Made by a program: the position numbers and the translations under genes. The notes below the pieces were generated by a model that was given only the letters and a program-made list of their open reading frames with translations, made no database searches and was not told where the DNA came from. DNA of 64,000 bases from Viscum album (Eukaryota > Streptophyta > Magnoliopsida > Santalales > Viscaceae): assembly GCA_963277665.1 (NCBI GenBank), contig OY728163.1:1904274644-1904338643 (forward strand), read 5' to 3'. This document shows, piece after piece, positions 35,617 to 46,123 of the stretch (the stretch's first letter is position 1; the number at the start of each line of letters is the position of its first letter).

Positions 35617-36316
35617 GGTATCCAAGTGCTTCTTTAATTTTTATGAATATTTCCTAACTGTTCACTAAAAATTAATTCCCCTTTATAAGATTCTTCTGTT
35701 AGTTGGTTTCTTCTTCTTTTTCTGTGAATAAAATTCTTTGGTGTCTGTAGCTATTTCTATTTTTCATTTTTTTTTTTTCATTCTGTTAGGACCTTCTTTC
35801 TTTTTTCTTCCACTGATTCCGTTTAGGCTTATTTCTATCAAATGTTTTAGTGCTGTTTTTCTACTTCCCCCTTATTCTGTGACATTTATTGTGTTATATG
35901 CTGTGATTCTTCCTCCTTGTACTGTGTTTCACACTTTCTACTATCCCGTTGTCATCTTATGAATTGGGTGTTTTGTTTCTCTTCAATCTAGTGTGTTTCT
36001 TCATTTGGATAGTGCTGTGTGTTCTTCGGTTTGGCTGTTTCTTCGTCCTCTGTGTTGTCAACTCCTATCTTCGTTTATGGCTGCTTCTCTAGACTGAGGG
36101 ATTGGAGATGAAATTGTGGTTCTGTATTCTAAGTGCTACGTTATTTTTTTATGCTTATTTAGATATTTCAGTCAATGGAGTGATGAATGGGACAATGACC
36201 CATTTGTTTCCAGCCACTACTTTCTTTCTTCTTCACTACACTCTCTCTCTTCCCTCCACTGTAAATTTAGTTTGATGGATTGAGTTGTGAAATGGAGTGT
36301 GATGTGGTTACCTACA
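35617..36316 (+). other. Unassigned T-rich stretch
   Basis: Pyrimidine-rich and intron-like, with runs such as tttcatttttttttttt (35765) and ctctctctcttccctcc (36240). No gene recognised. Confidence 0.3.
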
Positions 36317-36642
36317 TTTCACAACCCGCCTCCACTGGTACCCTTCTTGGACTGACAGTGGAGACGGGAGTGACCTCCAAAACCTACCTCTAATAGGCCA
36401 CAGATTGACGACTAACACCGACTATATAAAATACTCAAATGAGAGGCATTACCCTCAATATTCTCAAAAAAGATAAAAGAACCACCAATCTAACTCCATA
36501 ATCAAAACAAATAATCAAATCTCAATACATTATATGTCAATGCAAACCAAAATTGAAAATAAACCCCAAATCACTCCTACAACAGTGATCATGAACTCCA
36601 ATAATCCCTCAATCAATCTCCATGAGCTAGTAACATCCAATT
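36317..36642 (-). mobile_element. Fragment of an LTR start, minus orientation
   Basis: tttcacaacccgcctcc resembles the end of the solo LTR at 41908 (tgtcacgacccgtcctcg), and aataggccacagattgacgactaacacc resembles its ataggccaggggctggcgactagcacc, so both are related LTR ends. It is cut at 36642 by the next LTR. Confidence 0.45.
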
Positions 36643-37450
36643 TGTAATGTCTCGACCCGAACCACCGGGTCCGACTCGGATGGCACATGACCTCGAGTGC
36701 GCCTCCTAGCACGTCTGTGGTTACCAACTAGCAGCGATGGTCTCAAGTGGAACCATGAGGTGACTATATCCTTTGTATCATGTCATAAGGCCGATAAATA
36801 ATATCATTATATAAATAAAATAAATAATCAAGAGTCATACATGTGGAAACGGAAAGATAACATATATGATACAATAACTGAAACAAAATAAGGATCTCAA
36901 GTCCAGCAACGACCGCATCCTCCTGCTCAACTGTCCATAGGACCTTTGCCATTCGCTGGATCTTTGGCCATGAAGTCTACAAGCGCACTAAAATGCCCGA
37001 GTAGGGTGTTAGTACAAGCACTACTACAAATATGGCCTTTATTAGCGCTAGAAAATGGTATTAACAGTGCTAAAAAACGTTGTTAAGCGAAGCGAAGATA
37101 AAAGGAATGTCTTTTTTATCAGCGCTCAGAAAAGTGCTGATAAAGATCCCTTTTTATCAGCGCTACAAAAAGCGTTGATAAAATGGGTCTTTTATCAGCG
37201 CTGATATAAGGGTATTTTATCAGCGCTTTATTTTAGCGCTGATAAAAGTTAAAAAATTATTAAAAAAAAATATTTTTGCAATTCTGAGGGGCTTCAATAG
37301 CGTTTGAAGCCCCCCTTTAACAGCGCCCCACCCCCCATGGTAGCCCACGCACACCCCAGCCAGCTCCACCCAATCTCACCCCCTTTAACAGAGCTTCCAC
37401 CCCCCCTTTAACAGCGTTAGGTTCCCCACCCCCCCACTTGCGCGCGCGAC

Positions 37451-37522
37451 CTGCCTCCCCCAGGATTCGAACTTGAGACCTATTGTCTGCGCACCTTAGC
37501 CTTTACCACTCCACCATATTGC
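37451..37522 (-). ncRNA. tRNA-like segment with Pol III boxes inside the CACTA
   Basis: On the minus strand an A-box-like TGGTGGAGTGGTAAAGG (37500-37516) and a B-box-like AGTTCGAATCC (37463-37473) stand at tRNA spacing, with CTCAAG and CCTGGG arms able to form a T stem. The acceptor ends do not pair (GCAATAT has no ATATTGC partner), so it is not a working tRNA gene. It is either a tRNA-derived SINE head or a captured tRNA. Confidence 0.6.
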
Positions 37523-37550
37523 TTTGCTCTTCATTTATATATTTAGTCAT

Positions 37551-37587
37551 ATTAATATATATATATATATACATATATATATAGTTA

Positions 37588-37632
<45 letters not shown>

Positions 37633-37640
37633 TTTTAGTT
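37551..37640. repeat. AT microsatellite
   Basis: Two runs of (at)n separated by a short acatatatatatagttatatta stretch. A smaller (aaat)n run follows at 37739-37762. Confidence 0.9.
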
Positions 37641-37849
37641 ATAAATTTCTATCCGTATATTTATTTGTATATTAATATATATTTATAAGATTAGTTTAAA
37701 ATTCATTTTTAAAATGTGTTTTCTTATGTGTGTTTATAGATAAATAAATAAATAAATAAATACATATATATAACACACACATACAAATATATATATATAT
37801 ATACACGAATAAATACATATATATGTGTATCAAAAAAGCCATGGAATGT

Positions 37850-38168
37850 TAAAACGACCATAACTTCTAATCCAGAAGTCAGTTTCAACTCCACAACCAG
37901 TCAAATCAAAGAAAATGAAAGAATCTTTGATATGATATGTGGTACAGGCCTAGAGGACGTCTGGATCAGAAGTTATATTTGAATGTTAAAAAAATTGGAT
38001 ATCCGGACTAAAAAGTCAATTTTGGAGGCCTTTTGGACATTTTTTTGCCTTGAAAAATGTAATAGAAGATTCCCTTGGATCACTAGCACGTAGAGTTCGT
38101 CGCAGGTTTTGATTTGATACGTTGTAGAGCTCAAACGAACACACAGATCAAAAGTTATGGTCGTTTAA
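37850..38168. repeat. Inverted repeat inside the CACTA
   Basis: taaaacgaccataactt at 37850 is matched inverted by aaagttatggtcgttta near 38150-38167, about 275 bp apart. The arms are about 22 bp with two or three mismatches. Confidence 0.6.
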
Positions 38169-38761
38169 AAAAAAGTGCTGATAAAGGGGGTCTCTTTAAC
38201 AACACTACCAAAAAAAGCGTTGATAAAAATGACCCTTTTAACAGCGCTAAAAATGTACTGATAAGGGGGGCCTTTATCAGTGTTAAAAAAAGCGTTGATG
38301 AATGGCACTTTTAACAGCGTTTTTTTATCAGTGCTTTTTTTAGCATTGATAAAGGGTGGCGTTGCGGAAACCCAGTTTTGTGGTAGTGAAGACTCAGTAG
38401 AACACCACCAACGACCCTTAACAATACTGCATAAAATACAAAAGTGTATACATATATAACAACAATATTTGAAACAAGTACCACATACATGTCGGATCCT
38501 CAGGGACAGACTCTACCTGCTTCGGTATAATGTCGGGAGAAACATATCTGTTTCGGCACAATGTCATATGGAACATCGGTAACAAGCCTAACACATCCCC
38601 TTTGTGGAATAGCCCAAAAGCATGTACGACACATTCTTGCACTACAACAAATTGAGCGTTTAACGACGGTTTACTAAACTGCTGCTAATTTTTTTAAAAA
38701 ATATTTTCGCGACGGTTTTTTATTAACCTCTGCTAAACGGTTAAAAAATTTAACACTCGCA

Positions 38762-38979
38762 ACACCCCCCCCCCCCGACCCCCACCCCGCTGACTCCCCG
38801 AAGCCCTAGCCTTATCGCCGTCGGTCACCGCCCATCGTCGGCCCTCGCTGCACCTCACCTCGCCTCATTGTCCCTCGCCGCACCTCGCCCCTCACCGCGC
38901 TTCGCCGCCCCTCACCGCGCTTCGCTGCCCCTCGTCGCTGATCCCGACCTCCACATCGCTGCCCCTCAAAGGTCGAGTG
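38762..38979 (+). pseudogene. C-rich first-exon-like segment of the CACTA gene
   Basis: After a 12-base C run, a cytosine-rich stretch of degenerate ctcgccgcacc-like repeats can be read as Pro/Ala/Ser-rich and ends gtcgagtg|gtaagtga, a strong 5' splice-site match at 38980-38985. Such a low-complexity first exon before a long intron is plausible for the CACTA transcript but not shown. Confidence 0.4.
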
Positions 38980-38985
38980 GTAAGT

Positions 38986-41487
38986 GAAGTGAACACATGA
39001 AACAATTTTTGTTGGTTTTCTTCCAAAATTGGATGATATTGATGGTTTAATAAAATAGTTTATTTGAAACTGTGTTGGTGACCATATGTGGAGGGGGATC
39101 TAGTTTTTTCTATACACGCAAGATATGTTTTCATGGGTAGCACACAGCTTTAGGGAAAATTGTGCATTTATTAGTGGAAACCATGTGAATAACTCTCACA
39201 TGGGATGTTCTACCCAATGAGTCTCACATGGTTTGTAATGATTTTCATGGTTTTTGATCCATGATTGGGATATATATTATTATTTCACTATGAATAATGA
39301 AATCATATCAATTTCTTTTTAGGGATTTATATGTCAGGTGAGAATTATTTAAAACGTTGTTTTCTTATATGATTCGATTTATTTCTCACTTATGGATGTT
39401 TTAATTCCTGGTAACTCTAGGCTATGAAAATGGTATATATTTATGCTACACTGGATGGTATATAAGCTTCTGTTTTCGCTCCAGTTTTGGGTGGATTTAT
39501 GGTTTATATTAGGTATGAACTTATGTGTCTAATAGATTATTGAATCATCAACTAAGATTATACAGAGATTGAAGGTTAAAAAAAATAAACTAATACATTG
39601 TTTATACACTGATTGTAAATTAAAATAACGGTTTATCATAAGTAGATTGAATATTAGGAAACATTGGTTATATATAGATTGTATTACATACAAAGATTAC
39701 AAATTGTAAAACATTGTTTATACACATATTTTAATTTCTGTACACTTACTAAAAAAATTGTTGGTCGAAAATGTAGATTCTTGATCATGCACAGGTTATG
39801 ACACATATTATTGTAGAGTATAGACATGTTATAAACATTTTATACACTGTTTATTGTCATTTTTATAACAAAAAATTCCATTACATTATAAATAGGATCA
39901 TAGAATAGCAACATGAGTTATAAAGTTTCTAGATTATAAAACCCAAATAGACTAAACAATATAACTGAGATAAACACTACTGAAATTGAATGTTTTTGAA
40001 GATTTATTCACTCAAAAAATAAAATAATTTCACATAGATAATAGAAAAAAAAATTACAACATTGAAAGGTTGGTTCCAAAAAACATGAGAAGAATATGGA
40101 ATGTTGCTCACTTAAGGAGTTTGCGTTGGAAAACAAAATTTATAGCACCATTTTCACCCTTCAAAAATCAGGAAATACTCATGGAATGTACTATGATTTA
40201 ATCATAATGAAATGATACATTCTCATATCAACATAAAAAATGTTAAACAGAATATTTTTCATCATTTTTAGGGACCAAAAAAACTATAACATCCTAAAAA
40301 TTATAGAATTAAAGATAATTTGCAACTAGTTTGGATGAATAAAGTCGATACCTATTGAAGGGATGATGATTGACATATGATGGGTATAAATAAAAAATTT
40401 CAGTATAAAAACCAACTCATTAAAATGGAGAATCAAGTGAAGGATGGTGAATTTTTGAAGAACCAATTCCATATATGAACTCACCAAAACCTACTCAGTT
40501 CCTCCAAGGCGTACCCCTTTCAACACTATCTAAGTCTTACACGACCTTTCACTAGGAATTCTTACTTATATCGTGATTTCTCCTCATTCCCTCAGGATCC
40601 CCACACTCAAGAGAGACTATTCCCTCAATTACAATCACCTAATTACACTAAACACACCCAAAGAGAGTGACTATTCTCTTCTATGATCCACCAATATAGA
40701 TACCCCAAGACCAATGACTTATTATGGTCCATTCGACCCATTCCCACATCCCAATCTTATCGCTCAAGGAGTTTCAAGATTCTAAGTCTATTTCCATATC
40801 TTATCATATATAATTCCTATGGCCCTACACTAATTAGTATATTTATCAAGGATAACCCCTTAAAATCCCATTCATGTAACTTACTATGGTTCATAACATT
40901 TCCAAAACAACTCATTCCACAATTCAAGACAACTTTGGCGTCCTTTAAGAAATTATAGATATCACTTCCTTTACGGAATAGCCACTGAGAAACTCTCAAA
41001 TCCCCCACCCAAGCATGAAACACTCACACCACTACGTATACACTATATAGCCCAGCTGACTGTTAGGCCTTCAAAGTTCTTCACACCATGGGCATCGTCC
41101 TTTTGGATTTGACCATTTTTATATGATACTCCACCTATCAACCATTTCATCATTTACCATGGGTGTCGTGTCTTTTTTTAGTCTTTTTTCAACTATATAT
41201 CAACATGTTGAACACAACCTTCTTTGATGCTTCATTTTAGACCTAGAAAACATTTTATGTCATTTGTGGATATTTTATAAATACAACAAATATTTAGATG
41301 ACATCCTCAAGAGAATTCTATAAAACCAGTTGTAGGAAGAAGGCAATAGAAAACCTTATTTAAAATGCTTCATTATTTATCATTGTTATGTATATTTTGT
41401 TTGTTAGTACTATGCATTTGTTATCATTTCTATTTTTTTTTGCATAATTTTTTTAAAATATATGTTCTGAATTTAATTTTATTTGAT
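38986..41487 (+). other. Long CACTA intron or spacer
   Basis: No coding frame recognised. About 40400-41200 changes to A/C-rich composition, unlike its flanks, and may be a further decayed insertion, but I find no ends. Confidence 0.3.
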
Positions 41488-41902
41488 TAAATAACAGTAA
41501 TGCTAATGAGAAAGTGTTATATTGTTCCATCGACCACACCAACAGATGACGATCCATCTGTCTCCCTCCCTACAACATTCAAGACACCATCTATTTGCCC
41601 CCCTGAACCATCTTTTACACCCTTCGTGAGCATCCTATCAGCATCTCAGTTGATGTTTTCCCATTCAGCAGCCTCAACAGTGAGGGAGCAGGGCACCAAT
41701 CCCAGTTCTTCGCAGGGATACTGAAGGGTTACTGTTATAGGTATAAATTTTAATATGAATACATTTATTGCACTTTTTTATACGAATTGTTTGTGCATAA
41801 AAGATGGAAACAATGAAACTATAAAGAAAAATATGGAAAGTTCAAATGTATGAAATCTGACTGGACGAAAGATAGTTGTCCCATTTGATTCCTATGGGGT
41901 CC

Positions 41903-41907
41903 CTACG
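41903..41907. repeat. Target-site duplication of 4.2 kb solo LTR, left
   Basis: ctacg, matched by ctatg at 46119-46123; the difference is a CpG-type transition. Confidence 0.75.
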
Positions 41908-42439
41908 TGTCACGACCCGTCCTCGGGGCCCGTGCCGTGACTACCCCAAGCCCGCCTTCCATAGGCCAGGGGCTGGCGACTAGCACCAAGACGTAAATCC
42001 TGGTAAAAAGGGAAGACATTGTCTTTGTAAAGTAAACAAACACCACAGAGCAAGCAAGCAGTAGAAGTAAACACTAAGTAAAAGCTGAGTACAACAGTAA
42101 GTACGGAAAGTAAGTGGGCCAGAATACAAACCCAAACTGAAAGTAAAGTACAACTCAAAAAGGGAAAACAACAACTGAAAGTAAAGCCGCAACGTTGAGC
42201 CGCCCACTGGAAGTCCCACCTGAAGGGTGAGTACAGATAGCCTCCACAGCTCCTCAGGTCCAGCCGTCCGCTCCAAGTACGTCTCGCCCAATGGTCCACC
42301 TCCAGGTACCGTCCTGCTCCGCAAGCCTCCACCACGATCAGCGTCGTCCGTCGTCTGCAACCAACACAACGTAGTGCGGGCATAACCCGTGCAGGGGTGA
42401 GTATAAGCTACTCAGTAGGGACCCCGAGACCCCCGAAGG

Positions 42440-42930
42440 TCTCCCAGAATCTACAAAGGATAATCCACAAAGGAAAGATACAATCACAAAGTAACATCCG
42501 ACTCTACTTAGGTATATGCCCATACATATACCTAAGTCATCAATTCCAGGTTCGGCTCCAACATCCGAGCCCAAGTACAACCCAGTCTACACAGGAAAGC
42601 AAAAAGAAATCCACACAGGATAGCACAACACAATCCACAAAGGAAAGCAAAACATGATTCAACTCACACAGGTATACTTCTTCGTATGAAGATAGAGATG
42701 ATCGGATATATCCACTGATTCATCTAAGCCGTCGGACCCACAAAGGATCGATAGGTACTAACCCCCGCAATGTCCCACAAAGGATCTGACCCACACAGGA
42801 TCGATAGGTAACTAACCCCCGCAATGAACCACATAGGATCGGACCCACACAGGATCTGTAGCACTGATCCACGTAGGATCGCTGAGTGTTGTAGTCGTTG
42901 CCGTCGAATCCACTGAGGATCTCTACACAG
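42440..42930 (-). repeat. Array of ccacacagg(at) motifs in the solo LTR
   Basis: About 15 copies of ccacaaaggaaagc, ccacacaggatcg or ccacgtaggatcg. Between 42720 and 42880 they form roughly 60-bp units that include gataggtactaacccccgc. Confidence 0.75.
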
Positions 42931-43054
42931 TCGTCGTCGTCGTCGCAGTCGCAACCAGCACTAGGGTTCCCGCACACAGCAAGCTCGTTCGGGATGGTCC
43001 GCTCCACGAGCCGAGAGGCTGATACATCAAATGACACATAATCCAGAGTTGATG

Positions 43055-43490
43055 TATCCAAAAGTTCCGTATCGTCAACAGGAACTCAACGTCGCAGACG
43101 GTGCGTCAATCGGACGCCCGGTCTGAGAGTTATTGGCTTTTTCGTCCTAGGGGCCCGGTTGGTTTTTAAGTCAAAACCAACCCGACCGTACGTCACCTGC
43201 GTCCAAACCTTGGGCGGAGTAAGCCAAAAGATTCTTCTCACTTAGAGGAATCCATCAAAGTCGACGACACGTAAATCGGACGTCCGGAGCTCAAGATATA
43301 AGCGTTTCCGCTCCGAGGGCCCAGTTGGTTTCGTGTACGAACCAACCCGGCCGAACCCAAAGTATTTCGAAACCTTGAGTGTAATATGTCAAAACGACCG
43401 TCTCGATCCAAGGATCACATCGCCGCTGACAGTGCGTCGATCGGAGGTCCGTAGCCCAAGATATGGGCAAAAGACCGAAAAGGGTTCGGA
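43055..43490 (-). repeat. ~165-bp tandem repeat, about 2.6 units, in the solo LTR
   Basis: The marker tgcgtcaatcggacgcccgg recurs in changed form near 43100, 43268 and 43430, followed each time by a ctcaagatat-like and a gggcccggttggttt-like block with aaccaacccgaccg. Confidence 0.7.
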
Positions 43491-43900
43491 AATGGGGGGG
43501 TCTGGACCCGGACCGACCTGGCCCAACCCCCCCATGGGTCGACCCGACCCGGGTCCGGATCCGACTCAGATGGCGCGACCCGGCCCGGCCCGGCCTGGAC
43601 GCGACCCGGCTGGCGCTGGCCGGGTGGCCAGCGGGTCGGCTCGGTCGTTACGGCCGAGCTGCGGGCGGGGGGCGCGCTGCCCCCGGGTGATGGAGTCACG
43701 ACCCCGCGTGGGGCCGCCGTTGCCAGCGGACGCGGCAGCCGGCCGCGTCCCGTGCCCCACCGGCCCCGCGCGGTCGCGGGACCGCGCCTTGCCGCCGCCG
43801 CTTCAACCGCGGCGGCTCCTCCCGGTGGCGCGCCGGGTGCCGCCGCCGGCGCCGCCGTGCCGGCGAGGCGCGCCGGCGGGCTGCTCCGCGGACCACTGGA
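43480..43900. other. Extremely GC-rich core of the solo LTR
   Basis: Runs such as ggcccggcccggcc and ggcgcgccgggtgccgccg. Long open frames on both strands (up to 252 codons at 43333-44091) follow from the lack of A/T-containing stops and show no recognisable domain. Confidence 0.7.
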
Positions 43901-45680
43901 CGAGTTCCGGTGGTCAGAATTTCACGCCGTCTTCTCCAAAGGCCCTCCCGGGGTCCGTCCTTCACTGCGAGGACCTCACATCGCCCGTGCGGCTTACTTT
44001 GTCGTCGTCCGCCGTTCCGCACACCAAGAACGAAAAGGGCGGTGGGTTCGGACTTGTTCGTTGGTCCGCACCCACCATGTTAGCATTTTAAAAGGCTCAC
44101 AACAAATATTTAATCATACGCCACGGGTATAAATCACAAAGATTTAAATGAATCAAACCCCTACCTCAACGTTGTCGTTGAACGTGAGTTTGTCGCGGAA
44201 TTGACCGTCGCGGAAGAAGAGGATCGTCGCGTCATGGAAGAGGCATCGCTGTCGTCGCGGTACACGGCGTTGCGTAGACAAACTCCGAGGATTAAAATCA
44301 CACAGATTTAAGATGCCCCAAAAGAAACCATGTCGAGGATATAATTCACAAAGAATTAAAAGAACCACAAACCCCTACCTCAATCGGTTGTTGATCGAAG
44401 ATTGTCGCGGGGAAGGAACGTCGCAGAAGAAACATCGCGGAAGGAGAATCGTCGGCGTCGATCTCCGAGGGTTCGGCGTTCTTCGCAAATCATTTTTATA
44501 TTTTCCAAAGCCGGTTTAAGGAAAACCGGTAACCAGGCTTACAACCACAAACCACCATCCGCAAATTCAAAATTCAAATTCAAACCAGAATACCATCATG
44601 AGTCTTGATTACCGGGCCGTCTCGAACAGGCCGCCACCTCGAGCCACGCACCATCAACGCATCAGACAGCACCGCCGACGAACAACCCCGACGCGCCGCC
44701 GCAGGCTATAACACCGGAGGACAGACACTCCTCGCCGGTGAGCATCACCGGTGACAGACTACCACCGCCCATGCCACGCTATTCATCACGCCCACCAGAG
44801 AAACTCAGGGGAACCAAAATATCTGGTACGAAGATGAGCAAGAAGGATCCAGAGCGCTCCGTAGAGTATGCCGTAGACGGATCGGTCTTACACCAGAAGA
44901 TCCATCCAGAAGCGTCGCCGATCCCACCGTAGCCATAAGCCATCGACCATCAGGAAGAATAACCATCCCCGGCCAGAGGACACCAGGTACAGATCCATAA
45001 AACCAAATCTCACAAACAGCGAAACAAACCACAAACCAAAAAACCCTAATCACAGGGAAACAAGAAACCGATGCAAGCAGCGGAAACCCGCAACCCAGAT
45101 CCCGTCGCCGCCGTCCTTATCACCTCAAGAGCCACCGCAAAACCTCAACCGCCCCCGCCGGAGCCTTGAGCTTCGAACTCTGACCAGCGCCGCGCCTCCA
45201 GCGAAAACCCTATCCTGCGAGCGGACTAGGGCAAGCGACCTAGAGACGAGAGTGGGAGAGTCGGAGAAAACCTCAGAGCCACCGGATCCAAGGGAGGGAG
45301 ACGGCGAGGACCGAGGGAAGGAGGCGGCGACGAGGAGAGCCTTCGAGAGCCGCAGCACCCCTTACGGGCCCATGGTTCGGCGTTCTTCGCGTTCTTCGCA
45401 TTCTTCACGATCTTCACGAAGAAGGATGAAGATCTTCAAGCTTGAGAGCTTCTCCCAATCCTCTCAACAAGCAACCCTCAAGTGAAACAAGTATTGATCT
45501 TATTTTATTCTCAAGCCAACAATTAGAAAATCAAAGTTAAGTAACGAACCATTAATTCGATGAATTAATGGTAATGACTTAACTACCCAATTAATTGGGG
45601 TGTTTCTTAACCAGAAAAACGCACGGTTGACTTTCAATTAAGAGGGGGTTGCGGGTGCATTACTTAGGAGGAAAGAAACG

Positions 45681-45819
45681 GTGGGGCTCGTGCGGGCCCC
45701 ACCTCACAAATATCCTACCAAGTGGGTAGGATATTTTGGGTTCCACCCTATCCGCTTAACTTAGCTTAAGTGGCTTTAAGTGAAATAAAATAAAGTGTCG
45801 CACCACTTTATTTTATTTC
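45681..45819 (-). repeat. Three adjacent perfect hairpins in the solo LTR
   Basis: gtggggc with gccccac (45681-45702); aaatatcctacc (45708-45719) with ggtaggatattt (45725-45736) around aagtg; gaaataaaataaagtg (45782-45797) with its exact complement (45804-45819) around tcgcac. Confidence 0.8.
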
Positions 45820-46118
45820 TTAACTTGACCCCAAAAATTAAAAACCACACCCGAGCAAACGCAACTCTGGAAAAGGCGTTTCTAAGAAAATACTGGCGCT
45901 GCGATTCCATCGGTTCCCTCGGAATTTGATTCCGAGCACCGGTTCAAAAGTTAGAAAAGCCCGCTCGTTCGTTCACTGAACGTACCCGAGGCAAACTTCG
46001 GAAAAATGATTCTGGGCACACCGGGCCTCGGAATCAGGTGTCGTCAGAAACTGCGTTCTTGTAAAATTCTAAAGAAAATTAAGAAAAAAAATTCCCTTGA
46101 ATTTTACGGGTCTTTACA

Positions 46119-46123
46119 CTATG
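46119..46123. repeat. Target-site duplication of 4.2 kb solo LTR, right
   Basis: ctatg, one transition from 41903-41907. Confidence 0.75.

Larger units (their letters stand above)
37019..38388. mobile_element. Non-autonomous CACTA transposon, 1370 bp
   Basis: Ends are CACTACTACAAA on the left and TTTTGTGGTAGTG on the right (CACTACCACAAAA inverted), flanked by an exact 3-bp duplication AAG (37016-37018 and 38389-38391). Both ends carry subterminal copies of tttatcagcgctgataaaa and its variants (37050-37250, 38170-38355), the usual transposase-binding type repeats of CACTA elements. It has no transposase gene, only a tRNA-like segment, AT microsatellites and an inverted repeat. It depends on a related autonomous element; its subterminal repeats differ from those of the 12 kb CACTA next to it. 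Confidence 0.9.
41908..46118 (-). mobile_element. Solo LTR of gypsy type, 4.2 kb, CpG-rich
   Basis: Begins tgtcacgacccg and ends cgggtctttaca, so its minus strand runs TGTAAAGACCCG to CGGGTCGTGACA, with a 5-bp duplication CTACG/CTATG. No interior domain exists between the ends. Features in it are a ccacacagg repeat array (42440-42930), a ~165-bp tandem repeat (43055-43490), a very GC-rich core (43480-43900), two splice-donor-like sites (44158-44167 and 44372-44382) and three adjacent hairpins (45681-45819). It interrupts an exon of the CACTA gene. Kept CpG indicates that it is much younger than the surrounding DNA. The closest termini by eye are those of gypsy LTRs. Confidence 0.82.

Noticed and set aside
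37551..37640. AT repeat as a replication origin or matrix attachment site
   Set aside because: Simple AT microsatellites are common inside CACTA and MITE elements and nothing else supports such a role.
38762..38776. Cytosine run as a sign of an assembly error
   Set aside because: A 12-base homopolymer is error-prone, but the flanks read on normally; no evidence beyond that.
41910..42383. Cys-rich frames of 129-157 codons on the minus strand
   Set aside because: They begin within a few bases of an LTR end and run through LTR sequence; membrane-like and Cys runs come from T/G-rich composition.
43333..44091. 252-codon open frame on the plus strand
   Set aside because: Lies in the GC-richest part of an LTR where stop codons are rare on both strands (overlapping frames of 64-126 codons too); Pro/Arg/Ala-rich without a domain.
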